Shown here piece after piece: positions 1-7,499 of a stretch of DNA of 20,893 nt (positions within the stretch are counted from its first letter, which is position 1; every line of letters begins with the position of its first letter). Both the position numbers and the translations under genes were made by a program. The stretch comes from Bacteroidales bacterium (GTDB lineage: Bacteria > Bacteroidota > Bacteroidia > Bacteroidales > F082): NCBI GenBank assembly GCA_016285355.1, contig JAEEQP010000061.1, forward strand, positions 1 to 20,893, in the 5' to 3' direction. The notes below the pieces were generated by a model. It was not told the origin of the DNA, did no database searches, and saw only the letters and a list, made by a program, of their open reading frames with translations.

Positions 1-1522
1 AAACCCAAACCTCCTCAGCCTCAACACCCTCTATCGTAACTTTGCCATTCGCTGGATTGGGATAAACAAATATCGCTCTTTCCTCTGGTAGTGGCCGTTC
101 CGGCACCTGCAAGGTGGTGTAATCCACCGTGTCAGTAACATGAAGCACCCAATAGTTACTATAGGAGTTCATTAAATAGGCTGTGTCGTTTGTACAATCG
201 TAGTCGCCGCAAGGCATTTCACCACCCGAACTGTCAGCCTGTCCGAGGATAGTGTATTCTCTATCACTGTGCTTGATCACATCTTCTAAATACTCATGAG
301 ATTCTGTTTGTGTGCCTATGGCTCTTTCCCAAAGCAGGTTGCCGTTGCTGTCAGTGCGGAAAACCCACAACTTGTTTCCAATTTCAAGATTCCAAGCAGG
401 CTTCAAATTGTTGGCGCTTTGCGAATCACCGTCTAATGACATGGTGGTTCCAAAAACAGTAAAGCCTCCATCCTCAGTCAAGAAGACTTTGACAATCTGT
501 TCGTCTTTTGTGCCGCCATAGCACTTGCTCCAAAGTACATTGCCATCCAAATCTGTGCGCAGCAGCCAAATATCAGAAGTCAAAGGCATGTGAGGTTGTC
601 CATACCAATGCCCAGGATGATACCCTGCGCCTTGAAGGTCACCATCAGATGATGACGAGATTCCTCCCAACAGATAGCCATCTGGAAGTTCTATGACATT
701 GGAAAATGAATCATTCTTGTTCCCTCCATAGCAACGGTTCCATTCCACTTCACCATTGGTATTCATCTTGACCAATATGCCATCAGTATATCCGCCAGAA
801 TGAACACAACTCTCTATGCTACCGCTTACGAATTGGTTATCTGCATCACAAACAATATATAATCCTCCATCTTTAGCGGTAGCAATAGTGGCATCGCCTT
901 CGCTTCCATCGGTTCCTATGGTTGTTTCCCACTCCAGATTACCATTTTTGTCCAATTTTACAACCCAAATATCCGAACTGCCATAATACTGGCTAACATC
1001 GCCACATGCCCATTCTCCATGTATTGCAGTGCAAACAACACCGCCGTCATCAGTGGCAACCCCACTCAATGAATAAGGGAAAAAGTGGTCTTCACAGCCC
1101 AAAAGGCGTTCCCAAATGACATTCAGTTCGCCATCTCCCCGCATAATTGCTAGTCCTGCATTTCCTGTCGCTGGAAAACCTTTTTTCCCAAAATAGTAGT
1201 ATTCATTATCATTGTCCTTTGCATTAAAAATGCCATGATACCGGCAATCTTGGTTGCATTCCTGGTTAACGATATTCAGATTTTCGTCAATCCTAATTGT
1301 CCATGTCCCATTAATGCCTTGCGTACCGCATGAAACCATTCCACTCCCCAATTCAGACCATCCTTCAATAATGAAACCATCGTTTGTTGAGGCAAATCCT
1401 GCTGGTTCATCAATTCCCAATCCTCCATAGCATTGCTGCCAATCAATGCGAAGTTGGGCTTTCATTGTGCCTCCCGCTATCAGCAGGAGCGCTAGTAGGG
1501 TCAAAATTCTTGTTGTTCTCAT
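1..1522 (-). CDS. T9SS-exported repeat protein, paralog A (3' end cut by window edge)
   Basis: Partial gene; the stop lies beyond base 1, so about 507 codons are visible. The start ATG at 1520-1522 gives a signal peptide (MRTTRILTLLALLLIAG..., cleavage expected near KAQ). The mature part repeats a unit of the form DG-N-x-x-W-x-x-x-x-GG-x-x-x-D followed by DGG-x-x-x-x-G, as in large Bacteroidetes secreted repeat proteins that probably fold as beta-propellers. The YPNPANG start of a T9SS type A sorting domain is visible near the cut end. It aligns end to end with the 550-residue paralog at 3110-4762, with only three extra residues and no frameshift. The last ~46 residues are missing. Function is unknown beyond likely cell-surface attachment or secretion. 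Confidence 0.85.
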   Translation of the reverse strand, partial: MRTTRILTLLALLLIAGGTMKAQLRIDWQQCYGGLGIDEPAGFASTNDGFIIEGWSELGSGMVSCGTQGINGTWTIRIDENLNIVNQECNQDCRYHGIFNAKDNDNEYYYFGKKGFPATGNAGLAIMRGDGELNVIWERLLGCEDHFFPYSLSGVATDDGGVVCTAIHGEWACGDVSQYYGSSDIWVVKLDKNGNLEWETTIGTDGSEGDATIATAKDGGLYIVCDADNQFVSGSIESCVHSGGYTDGILVKMNTNGEVEWNRCYGGNKNDSFSNVIELPDGYLLGGISSSSDGDLQGAGYHPGHWYGQPHMPLTSDIWLLRTDLDGNVLWSKCYGGTKDEQIVKVFLTEDGGFTVFGTTMSLDGDSQSANNLKPAWNLEIGNKLWVFRTDSNGNLLWERAIGTQTESHEYLEDVIKHSDREYTILGQADSSGGEMPCGDYDCTNDTAYLMNSYSNYWVLHVTDTVDYTTLQVPERPLPEERAIFVYPNPANGKVTIEGVEAEEVWV

Positions 1523-1584
1523 TATTCTAATGATTTTATTAGTCTTATTTGTCCTATAAGTCTCATTCTTCGCGTCCGGAAGTT

Positions 1585-1601
1585 CCCCCTCTAAGAGGGG
1601 G
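1585..1601 (-). terminator. GC-rich hairpin downstream of the 247-residue lipoprotein gene
   Basis: Seven-base stem CCCCCTC / GAGGGGG around a 3-base loop, about 80 bases after the stop of the lipoprotein gene read on the minus strand. No clear U-run follows, so it could be a terminator or just an intergenic palindrome. Confidence 0.35.
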
Positions 1602-1618
1602 CTAGGGGGAGTCCGTCG

Positions 1619-1634
1619 TTAGCACGCATAACGA
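1619..1634. repeat. TAGCACG-type intergenic repeat, copy 1
   Basis: TTAGCACGCATAACGA; shares the core TAGCACGnATAACGA with copies at 2489-2516 and 3068-3107. Each lies in the gap downstream of a minus-strand gene. Confidence 0.5.
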
Positions 1635-1683
1635 AAAAACAATTGCTCAGCATCCATCGAAGTTAATTGCAAACCATTCCAAT

Positions 1684-2427
1684 TCATTCCTGTATCGCAG
1701 TCTCCAAAAGCTTCACAAAGTAGTTTCCCTCGTTATTATACAGCTTGATTTTCATCCAACCGTAACGGAATCTGTCGGCATCCGTAAATCTGAATCCAAT
1801 GTATTTTTCCTCATCTAATGGGAAGCGGTCATAGTCATTCTTATAAACTGTGTGATAATGAGTTTGTTTATAGGGGTCTGCCGAATAAGCTGTATAATTA
1901 CTTTCTGTAGCACGCTTATACAGTGTAACAAATTCTGGAAAAGAGTTCTTGTTTAGTATGAACAAATCACCGTCATCGTACGCTTGCGGAATAGATACAG
2001 TCTCATTATGTTCCACAACGTCAGCTTCATCAATCTTATGGAAAGTATAAATCTGTGTAATGGTAACATGTGTTGTATCCCCTGTTTGCCAATATGTTGT
2101 GTCGCTGTGAAGGTAAAGTTTTTTCTCGACCTCCTTGCATATAATTTTTATTTCGTCATCATTAAGGCAATCGATTGCAGACACAGACAACCCATTAGCA
2201 GACACGCTGGTATAAAGCCGAATGTTATTTTTTCCATCTCCATTCAAATCCACAAGATATGACCATTGGTCGGAGAAATCTGAAGTGTGCAGCATACTTA
2301 CGGTGTCGTATGATGTGACAATCATACCCGTGTAATCGCCAAAAGTGATCCCTGTGCGTTCCTTGTTGCACGACGGCATAACGCAAACCGCCGCCAATGC
2401 CATTGCAAATAATACCAATCTTTTCAT
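1684..2427 (-). CDS. Putative lipoprotein of unknown function (247 aa)
   Basis: The N-terminus MKRLVLFAMALAAVCVMPSC is a lipoprotein signal with lipidation Cys20, so the mature protein is probably anchored in the outer or inner membrane. The rest has no recognised catalytic motif. Near the C-terminus, YIGFRF (about 212-217) followed by YGWMKIKL resembles the GFRF...GW terminal strand pattern seen in other Bacteroidetes secreted or lipidated proteins. It lies in a co-directional run between the two T9SS paralogs. Its signal-peptide and upstream DNA are similar to those of the next upstream lipoprotein, although the mature proteins are unrelated. I do not recognise a named family. Confidence 0.75.
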   Translation of the reverse strand: MKRLVLFAMALAAVCVMPSCNKERTGITFGDYTGMIVTSYDTVSMLHTSDFSDQWSYLVDLNGDGKNNIRLYTSVSANGLSVSAIDCLNDDEIKIICKEVEKKLYLHSDTTYWQTGDTTHVTITQIYTFHKIDEADVVEHNETVSIPQAYDDGDLFILNKNSFPEFVTLYKRATESNYTAYSADPYKQTHYHTVYKNDYDRFPLDEEKYIGFRFTDADRFRYGWMKIKLYNNEGNYFVKLLETAIQE

Positions 2428-2488
2428 AGTTCAATTATTTAATAGTTAATACTTCCTTTTGTCTTTTATCTCCTCCCATCGTAATCCC

Positions 2489-2516
2489 GATAGCACGATA
2501 GCACGAATAACGAAAA
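2489..2516. repeat. TAGCACG-type intergenic repeat, copy 2
   Basis: Two heptamer-like units (GATAGCACGATAGCACG) followed by AATAACGAAAA, between the two lipoprotein genes. Preceded by AATCCC, as in copy 3. Confidence 0.55.
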
Positions 2517-2555
2517 GGCTTCAATAATAATGTCATTCAATTTGTTTTAAACAAT

Positions 2556-3011
2556 TCAATAGTCAAGTTGAATGAGGGCATTCTGATAGTCTTGCTCATC
2601 GATGCTGTAAAGCACTTCGTGTGTGGAACTGCCCATAGTCTTATGTTGCTTCGTGATTTCCCAACACGACTTCAACAAAGTGCTTTTGGCAAAGGAGTCC
2701 TCAACATGATAGGTGACAAACACACTGTCATTAAACCGAATTGTAGCAAAAGCACAAGCCGAAAAGTAAAGATTAACTTCATCGTTATCGAAAGGTGAAG
2801 GCTCTCTGTCCATTCGTTGTTCATAGATGAAAACTTTTTCATTGGGTTGGATAACGGAATCCGTCTGCATCCCGTCAAAAACATATTTTATCGGATTTGA
2901 TGTATTGTTCAAGATGTAATAGTCATCGATGAAATACGGCTCATACACACATGAGTTTAGGCATAAGAGAACGATTGCAACTGCCATTGCAAATAATTCT
3001 TTTCTTTTCAT
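2556..3011 (-). CDS. Putative small lipoprotein of unknown function (151 aa)
   Basis: MKRKELFAMAVAIVLLCLNSC is a lipoprotein signal with lipidation Cys21. The mature part (YYILNNTSNPIKYVFDG..., then IRFNDSVFVTYHVED) looks like a compact beta-rich domain. No enzyme motif is visible. It is 96 bases downstream of the T9SS repeat protein at 3110 and probably transcribed with it, since I see no TAnnTTTG promoter box in the gap. Its 5' end and upstream DNA match those of the neighbouring lipoprotein gene at 1684-2427, while the mature regions do not match. Family not recognised. Confidence 0.75.
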   Translation of the reverse strand: MKRKELFAMAVAIVLLCLNSCVYEPYFIDDYYILNNTSNPIKYVFDGMQTDSVIQPNEKVFIYEQRMDREPSPFDNDEVNLYFSACAFATIRFNDSVFVTYHVEDSFAKSTLLKSCWEITKQHKTMGSSTHEVLYSIDEQDYQNALIQLDY

Positions 3012-3067
3012 AGTTCATTTATTTAATTGGTTAATACTTCCTTGTTATCTCCTTCCTTCATAATCCC

Positions 3068-3107
3068 GATAGCACGTTAGCACGTATAACGATAGCACGA
3101 AAAAAAA
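3068..3107. repeat. TAGCACG-type intergenic repeat, copy 3 (longest)
   Basis: Three TAGCACG units (GATAGCACG, TTAGCACG, GATAGCACG) with TATAACGA between the second and third, ending in an A-run. It starts 2 bases after the stop codon of the gene at 3110-4762. On the minus strand the A-run reads as U-rich, but no stable hairpin is evident. Confidence 0.55.
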
Positions 3108-3109
3108 CA

Positions 3110-4762
3110 CTACCTCACCATCACCTTCTCCAAAAAGATTCTCCCTTCCTTATCCTTAATCCTCACCAAATAAACCCCTTCCGCCAATCCCTCCAAACTC
3201 ACATCATTAGAGTTCTGCACCTTCTTCACCACTTGCCCCCAAGCATTATAAACCCAAACCTCCTCAGCCTCAACACCCTCTATCGTAACTTTGCCATTCG
3301 CTGGATTGGGATAAACAAATATCGCTCTTTCCTCTGGTAGTGGCCGTTCCGGCACCTGCAAGGTGGTGTAATCCACTGTGTCAGTAATATGAAGCACCCA
3401 ATAGTTACTATAAGAGTTCATCAAATAGGCCGTATCGTTTGTGCAGTTATAGTCGCCACAAGGCATTTCGCCTCCCGAACTTCCACACTCTGCAAGAAGC
3501 ATGTATTCTCTATCATTATGCTTAATAACATCTGCAAGATACTCATGAGACTCTGTTTGAGTGCCTATGGCTCTTTCCCAAAGCAGGTTGCCGTTGCTGT
3601 CAGTGCGGAAAACCCACAACTTGTTTCCAATTTCGAGATTCCAAGCGGGCTTAAGGTTATTTGCACTTTGGGAGTCGCCATCCAATGACATGGTGGTTCC
3701 AAAAACGGTAAAGCCTCCATCCTCATTCAGGAAGACTTTGACAATCTGTTCGTCTTTCGTGCCGCCATAGCACTTGCTCCATAATACATTGCCATCCAAA
3801 TCCGTACGCAGCAGCCAAATGTCGGAAGTCAAAGGCATCCAAGATTGACCATACCAATGCCCGGGATGATACCCTGCGCCTTGAAGATCACCGCCCGATG
3901 ACGAAGAATGCCCTCCAAACAAATAACCGTCAGGTAGCTCTATCACATTGGAAAATGAATCATGCTTGTCCCCTCCATTGCAACGATTCCATTCCACCTC
4001 GCCATTGGCATTCATCTTGACGAGTATTCCATCAGCATATCCTCCAGGTCGGGCACAACTCTCTATATTACCATTCCCCGATTGGTTAGCCGCATCTCCA
4101 AAAACATATAAACCGCCATCTTCAGCAATAGCAACTCTGTCATCCATTTCATCTCCACTTGTTCCTAAAGTCGTTTCCCATTCCAATTCACCATTTTTGT
4201 CTAATTTTACGACCCAAAAATCTGTACTGCCAAAAAATTGACTGGCATCTCCACATGCCCAAAAACCTTTGCCCGTGGTACAAACAATGCCGCCGTCATC
4301 GGTGACAACTCCATGAACGCTGTATGGGAAATAGTGTTCCTCGCAGCCCAAAGTGCGTTCCCAAATGATATTGAGATTATCATCCGTTCTAACAGCCAAA
4401 ATTCCTGAATTTCCAGTTGAAGGGAAAACCTTCTTCCCATAAAAATAGTATCCGTCCATGTCCTTTGCTTTCAAGATGCCATGATAGCCTTGGAAACAGT
4501 CTTGATTGACGATTTCATGATTCTCGTCAATTTCTATGACCCAAGCCCCTGTTGAGCCTTGGTCACCGCAAGCAATCATGCCGCTCCCTAAATCAGAGAC
4601 TCCCAAAATGATGTAGCCATCATCTTTAGGTAGAAATTTGGCTGGTTCATCAATTCCTAATCCTCCATAACATTGTTGCCAATCAATGCGAAGCTGGGCT
4701 TGCAAATTACTTCCAGCTATCATCAGGAGCGCCAGCAGGGCGAAAATTTTTACGTGTTTCAT
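3110..4762 (-). CDS. T9SS type A sorted repeat protein, paralog B (550 aa)
   Basis: Start ATG at 4760-4762 with a signal peptide (MKHVKIFALLALLMIAGSNLQAQ). The body has repeats of the form W-x-x-x-x-GG-x-x-x-D...DGG/DGY...G, for example at residues 28-53, 194-221, 257-284, 328-355 and 395-420. These match the propeller-like repeat proteins common in Bacteroidetes. A proline-rich linker (VPERPLPEER, about 470-479) leads to a T9SS type A domain: YPNPANG at 484-490, a GQVVKK strand, LAEGVYLVRI and terminal KVMVR. The protein should cross the outer membrane by T9SS and be attached to or released from the surface. A close paralog starts at 1522; the C-terminal halves are far more similar than the N-terminal halves. 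The ligand or role is not apparent. Confidence 0.9.
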   Translation of the reverse strand: MKHVKIFALLALLMIAGSNLQAQLRIDWQQCYGGLGIDEPAKFLPKDDGYIILGVSDLGSGMIACGDQGSTGAWVIEIDENHEIVNQDCFQGYHGILKAKDMDGYYFYGKKVFPSTGNSGILAVRTDDNLNIIWERTLGCEEHYFPYSVHGVVTDDGGIVCTTGKGFWACGDASQFFGSTDFWVVKLDKNGELEWETTLGTSGDEMDDRVAIAEDGGLYVFGDAANQSGNGNIESCARPGGYADGILVKMNANGEVEWNRCNGGDKHDSFSNVIELPDGYLFGGHSSSSGGDLQGAGYHPGHWYGQSWMPLTSDIWLLRTDLDGNVLWSKCYGGTKDEQIVKVFLNEDGGFTVFGTTMSLDGDSQSANNLKPAWNLEIGNKLWVFRTDSNGNLLWERAIGTQTESHEYLADVIKHNDREYMLLAECGSSGGEMPCGDYNCTNDTAYLMNSYSNYWVLHITDTVDYTTLQVPERPLPEERAIFVYPNPANGKVTIEGVEAEEVWVYNAWGQVVKKVQNSNDVSLEGLAEGVYLVRIKDKEGRIFLEKVMVR

Positions 4763-4788
4763 ATTCGTTAGATTTTAATGATGGATTT

Positions 4789-4813
4789 GTTTTGCACAAC
4801 TTTTCTGCAAAAC
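4789..4813. promoter_or_regulatory. Dyad in the leader of the T9SS repeat protein gene
   Basis: Perfect 8-bp inverted repeat GTTTTGCA / TGCAAAAC with a 9-base spacer, 27-51 bases upstream of the start codon at 4762. It overlaps the candidate -7 box at 4808-4815, so it could be an operator or a 5' leader hairpin. Confidence 0.4.
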
Positions 4814-4815
4814 TA
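4808..4815 (-). promoter_or_regulatory. Candidate Bacteroidetes -7 box (TAGTTTTG)
   Basis: Matches TAnnTTTG on the minus strand, 46 bases before the ATG at 4762. No good TTTG-type -33 element at 19-21 bases was found, so support is partial. Confidence 0.35.
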
Positions 4816-4852
4816 TAACAAAAAATCGCTGTTTTTTCAGGTTCAGAGGGCC

Positions 4853-4930
4853 ATTACAAGTTTTTGTCGCAAAAATTTTTTACAACAAATAGAAATACAA
4901 CAGATTACAAAAAACCTATTACAAGTTTTT
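4853..4930. repeat. Spaced direct repeat ATTACAAGTTTTT in the intergenic gap
   Basis: The 13-mer occurs at 4853-4865 and 4918-4930 (65-base spacing). Related TTACAA/TACAAC variants lie between. The region is very AT-rich; this may be regulatory or simple sequence. Confidence 0.35.
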
Positions 4931-5283
4931 CTTGTCAAACCCAGTCGGAAATCGGGTCTTTTCCGAGGGTTTTTCCGAGGTTGGAGCGGTATTTTCCCAC
5001 CGTGTTTTCGCTCAATCCGAGCAAATCGGCCTCCTCCTTGATGCGGAAGTGGAGGAAACTCAAAAGGAGGATATGCCGCTCCGTTTCGTTCAATTCGGGG
5101 TGCTCCGACTTCAGTCTTGCCACAATCTGCGGATAAGTGTCGTCAACGGCTTCGAGGATGCGCTGCAACCTGTTCTTGTTATTGGATTGATAGATGTCCG
5201 CGACGCGCTGCTGCAATATCTCCCTTGTGTGTTGTGCGGCCTGTTCCACCTTGGTTTGCAGTTCGCGTTGCTCTTCATCGTGC

Positions 5284-5340
5284 CGCTGCGATGCCTCGGT
5301 TAAGCGCTGCGATGCCTCGGTTAAGCGCTGCGACGCCTCG
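5284..5340 (-). repeat. 21-bp tandem repeat encoding coiled-coil heptads
   Basis: About 2.7 copies of CGCTGCGATGCCTCGGTTAAG, the third with one substitution. Each unit encodes exactly one 7-residue heptad (EASQRLT) in the regulator's coiled coil, so slippage would change its length by whole heptads without changing frame. Confidence 0.8.
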
Positions 5341-5828
5341 ACTTCTTGCGCTGCCATGCGTTTTTTGCTTCTGCGCCGCATCAGAATGACCACCACAGCC
5401 GCCAGCACCACCACCATAGGCAACACCACAGCGAGTGCCGTCCTCACCGCCTTTCTCCGTTCACGGAGCGAAACCGCCTCTTGTTTCTCCTGCAGGTAGT
5501 TCTGGAACAGGTCGTTTAGTTTCGCGACTTGCGCCTGGTTTTCAACTGCTGCGTCCACATCTTCTATGATGAATTGGACATATTGGTTGGCTTTCAGTGT
5601 ATCGCCTTCGCAAAGGGCAATGTCATGCAAAGTCTTTGTTGCATATTTTTGATCAGTGTCATCATTTGTAAAATCAAAGTGTCCACTCCATCCGTCATTA
5701 CCAACAACGAATCGAAATACTCCACGGCCTGCAACAATTCCGTGCGGTTGGTTTGGGCGTAATCGTTCTTGAACAGCAATTCCGAGGCCAGCAATTGGGC
5801 GTAATGATTATCATACGTTTCGTTTGTA

Positions 5829-5849
5829 GAGACGCATTGAATGCGTCTC
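5829..5849. repeat. GAGACGC palindrome (REP-like), copy 1
   Basis: Perfect 10-bp inverted repeat GAGACGCATT / AATGCGTCTC around one base, preceded by GTA. Same type as the element at 18078-18099. It lies at the 5' end of the decayed regulator and encodes the out-of-place RRIQCVS residues there. Confidence 0.75.
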
Positions 5850-5934
5850 ATTGTGTCCATTGCATCATTTTTAGTCAAAATCCATCAAACTCAATTAAAA
5901 ATCTCTCCCCGCAAGATGAAAACCTCTTCAAGGA

Positions 5935-5985
5935 TAGAAATTCAGCCAAAATGCGAAAAAATTCGTGATTTTGGCTGAATTTCTA
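5935..5985. repeat. Long perfect hairpin upstream of the ATPase gene (left bracket)
   Basis: 18-bp perfect inverted repeat TAGAAATTCAGCCAAAAT (5935-5952) / ATTTTGGCTGAATTTCTA (5968-5985). The 15-base centre itself holds CGAA-AAAA-TTCG. The right arm extended by one base (5967-5985) is repeated exactly at 7523-7541, after the ATPase gene. Confidence 0.9.
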
Positions 5986-6006
5986 AGCTATATAAAAAGA
6001 TTTATT

Positions 6007-6014
6007 TATCTTTG
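6007..6014 (+). promoter_or_regulatory. Candidate -7 box (TATCTTTG) of the ATPase gene
   Basis: Exact TAnnTTTG match 21 bases upstream of the ATG at 6036. It lies just outside the left hairpin, which would place the hairpin upstream of the transcription start. The -33 region is not convincing. Confidence 0.5.
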
Positions 6015-6035
6015 CAGCAATAAATTAGCATCAAA

Positions 6036-7496
6036 ATGAACCCATCCACAGTTATCGGAAGAGAAGAAGAACTCGACACCATCTCAAGGCTTTACGAATC
6101 AGAGCGTTCTGAGTTCTTGGCCATATACGGTCGGCGTCGTGTCGGCAAATCGTTTCTCATAGAGGAAGCCTTTGGGGAAAAGATTTCTTTCATGGCCGTC
6201 GGCATTTACCAAAAGATTGACAAGGACAATCCTGAGAAGGTGGAGTCGTACAGACAGAAACAACTGGCGCACTTTTACAACAGCCTTCAGGAATATGGAC
6301 TTCCAAAAGAAGGGAATCCGGCTCCCACCAGTTGGATGGAGGCTTTGGGGCTTCTGAAAAAGTTGCTGCAGCGGAAGCGTGCCCCACGCAAAGTCATATT
6401 TATCGACGAATTACCTTGGTTGGCGGGCCCCCAGTCGTCAGAACTATTGGAAGAGCTTGGACACTTTTGGAATTCATGGGCAAGAAAGCGCAAGGACATC
6501 TTCCTCATCGTATGTGGCTCGGCCACCAGCTGGATGGTTGACAATGTCATGCGCGATTATGGTGGCCTGTATGGAAGAATAACCGAGTCCATATTCCTCA
6601 AACCTTTCACCCTCGAAGAATGCGAAAGATACTGGATCAAACGAGGCTTCCATTTGTCAAGGTATGAAATTGCCCTCACTTACATGGTCATCGGGGGAGT
6701 GCCTTATTATATGGATAGCATCCGACCCGACAGGACAATGGCCGACAACATCAACGCCACCTATTTCGACAAGGACAAAGCCCGCCAAGAGTTCAAGGAT
6801 GTTTACACAGGGCTTTATTCAAGCTCTGAAATCTATATTGATGTCATCCGTCAGCTTGGCAAGAGATTCTATGGAATGACGCGGACAGAACTTCTCAAAG
6901 CGGTTGACAAAAAGGGAGGCGGAACCTTCACTGACATTCTTGAAAATCTGATGGATTCAGGCATCATCAGGAGTTATACCCTTTATGGAGGTTCGAGGAA
7001 GCAGACGGTTTATCAGCTTATCGATTTTTTCACCCTGTTTTACCTACGCTTTGTCGAAAATTCCGACTTCACTTCTTGGCGTTCTGTACAGCGGAGCAAG
7101 CCTTTCTATACTTGGGCAGGCAACACCTTCGAATTATTGGTCATTGAACACATGCCCCAACTTGCCAATGCACTCAGAATCAAGGAATATGCTACTCCTT
7201 TCAGTTGGAGAGGTACCACACCAGCCGATGAAGGTGTACAAGTAGACCTCATCATCCCTGCAACCGCTGAACGAGCCGACTATATCTGCGAAATGAAGTT
7301 CTCGGAAGGCAAATACACCCTATCTAACGAAGATGTTGAGGAGATTACAAGGCAAATATCTGCTGTAAGAAATTCCAAAATCCACAAGCCGAGCCATTCG
7401 ATTTATGTTGCTCTTGTAACATCGTTCGGAGTGACTGAATCAAAGCATAAAATCCATGTAAATGATATAGTTACACTTGATTCGCTATTCGGATAA
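6036..7496 (+). CDS. AAA+ ATPase of the archaeal-ATPase/DUF234 type with PD-(D/E)XK-like C-terminus
   Basis: 486 residues. IGREEEL (7-13) is the family's N-terminal box. Walker A is GRRRVGKS (32-39), Walker B VIFIDE (120-125), followed by a sensor-like VCGSATSWM (159-167) and YGRITESIFLKPF. A winged-helix-like middle segment follows (about 270-345). The C-terminal part has D404, E419 and K421 in the D...ExK arrangement (VDLI...CEMKF) of restriction-like nucleases, as described for DUF234 domains. No frameshift or missing motif is evident. The gene stands alone, flanked by a dead regulator and a recN remnant, and both ends carry hairpins with the same sequence. The cellular role of these ATPases is not established; a mobile or selfish unit is my inference. 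The ATG follows a -7 box by about 20 bases. Confidence 0.9.
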   Translation: MNPSTVIGREEELDTISRLYESERSEFLAIYGRRRVGKSFLIEEAFGEKISFMAVGIYQKIDKDNPEKVESYRQKQLAHFYNSLQEYGLPKEGNPAPTSWMEALGLLKKLLQRKRAPRKVIFIDELPWLAGPQSSELLEELGHFWNSWARKRKDIFLIVCGSATSWMVDNVMRDYGGLYGRITESIFLKPFTLEECERYWIKRGFHLSRYEIALTYMVIGGVPYYMDSIRPDRTMADNINATYFDKDKARQEFKDVYTGLYSSSEIYIDVIRQLGKRFYGMTRTELLKAVDKKGGGTFTDILENLMDSGIIRSYTLYGGSRKQTVYQLIDFFTLFYLRFVENSDFTSWRSVQRSKPFYTWAGNTFELLVIEHMPQLANALRIKEYATPFSWRGTTPADEGVQVDLIIPATAERADYICEMKFSEGKYTLSNEDVEEITRQISAVRNSKIHKPSHSIYVALVTSFGVTESKHKIHVNDIVTLDSLFG

Positions 7497-7499
7497 TTT

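Larger units (their letters stand above)
4935..5878 (-). pseudogene. Decayed TPR/coiled-coil/HTH transcriptional regulator
   Basis: Two overlapping minus-strand frames. The upstream frame (5594-5878) contains YDNHYAQLLASELLFKNDY and LLQAVEYFDSLL, typical of the N-terminal part of large Bacteroidetes TPR regulators. After YFDSLLVMTD homology shifts to the other frame, continuing KTLHDIALCEGDTLKANQY. That frame runs into a transmembrane segment (AVVLPMVVVLAAVVVILM), a coiled coil with EASQRLT heptads and a LuxR-like HTH (RHILLLS...ADLLGLSENTVGKYRSNLGKTLG). It stays open from 5630 (TTG) with no convincing start. Members usually have several hundred residues of TPRs between the two parts, so I infer an internal deletion plus frameshift. 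The far 5' end, including the signal peptide, is replaced by a GAGACGC palindrome. A residual HTH product could still be made. Confidence 0.7.

Noticed and set aside
5284..5340. Short tandem repeats considered as a CRISPR array
   Set aside because: Units are directly adjacent without spacers and encode in-frame heptads of a coiled coil.
5594..5630. Programmed frameshift joining the two regulator frames
   Set aside because: No slippery sequence is evident and several hundred residues of TPR are missing, so deletion with decay is the simpler reading.
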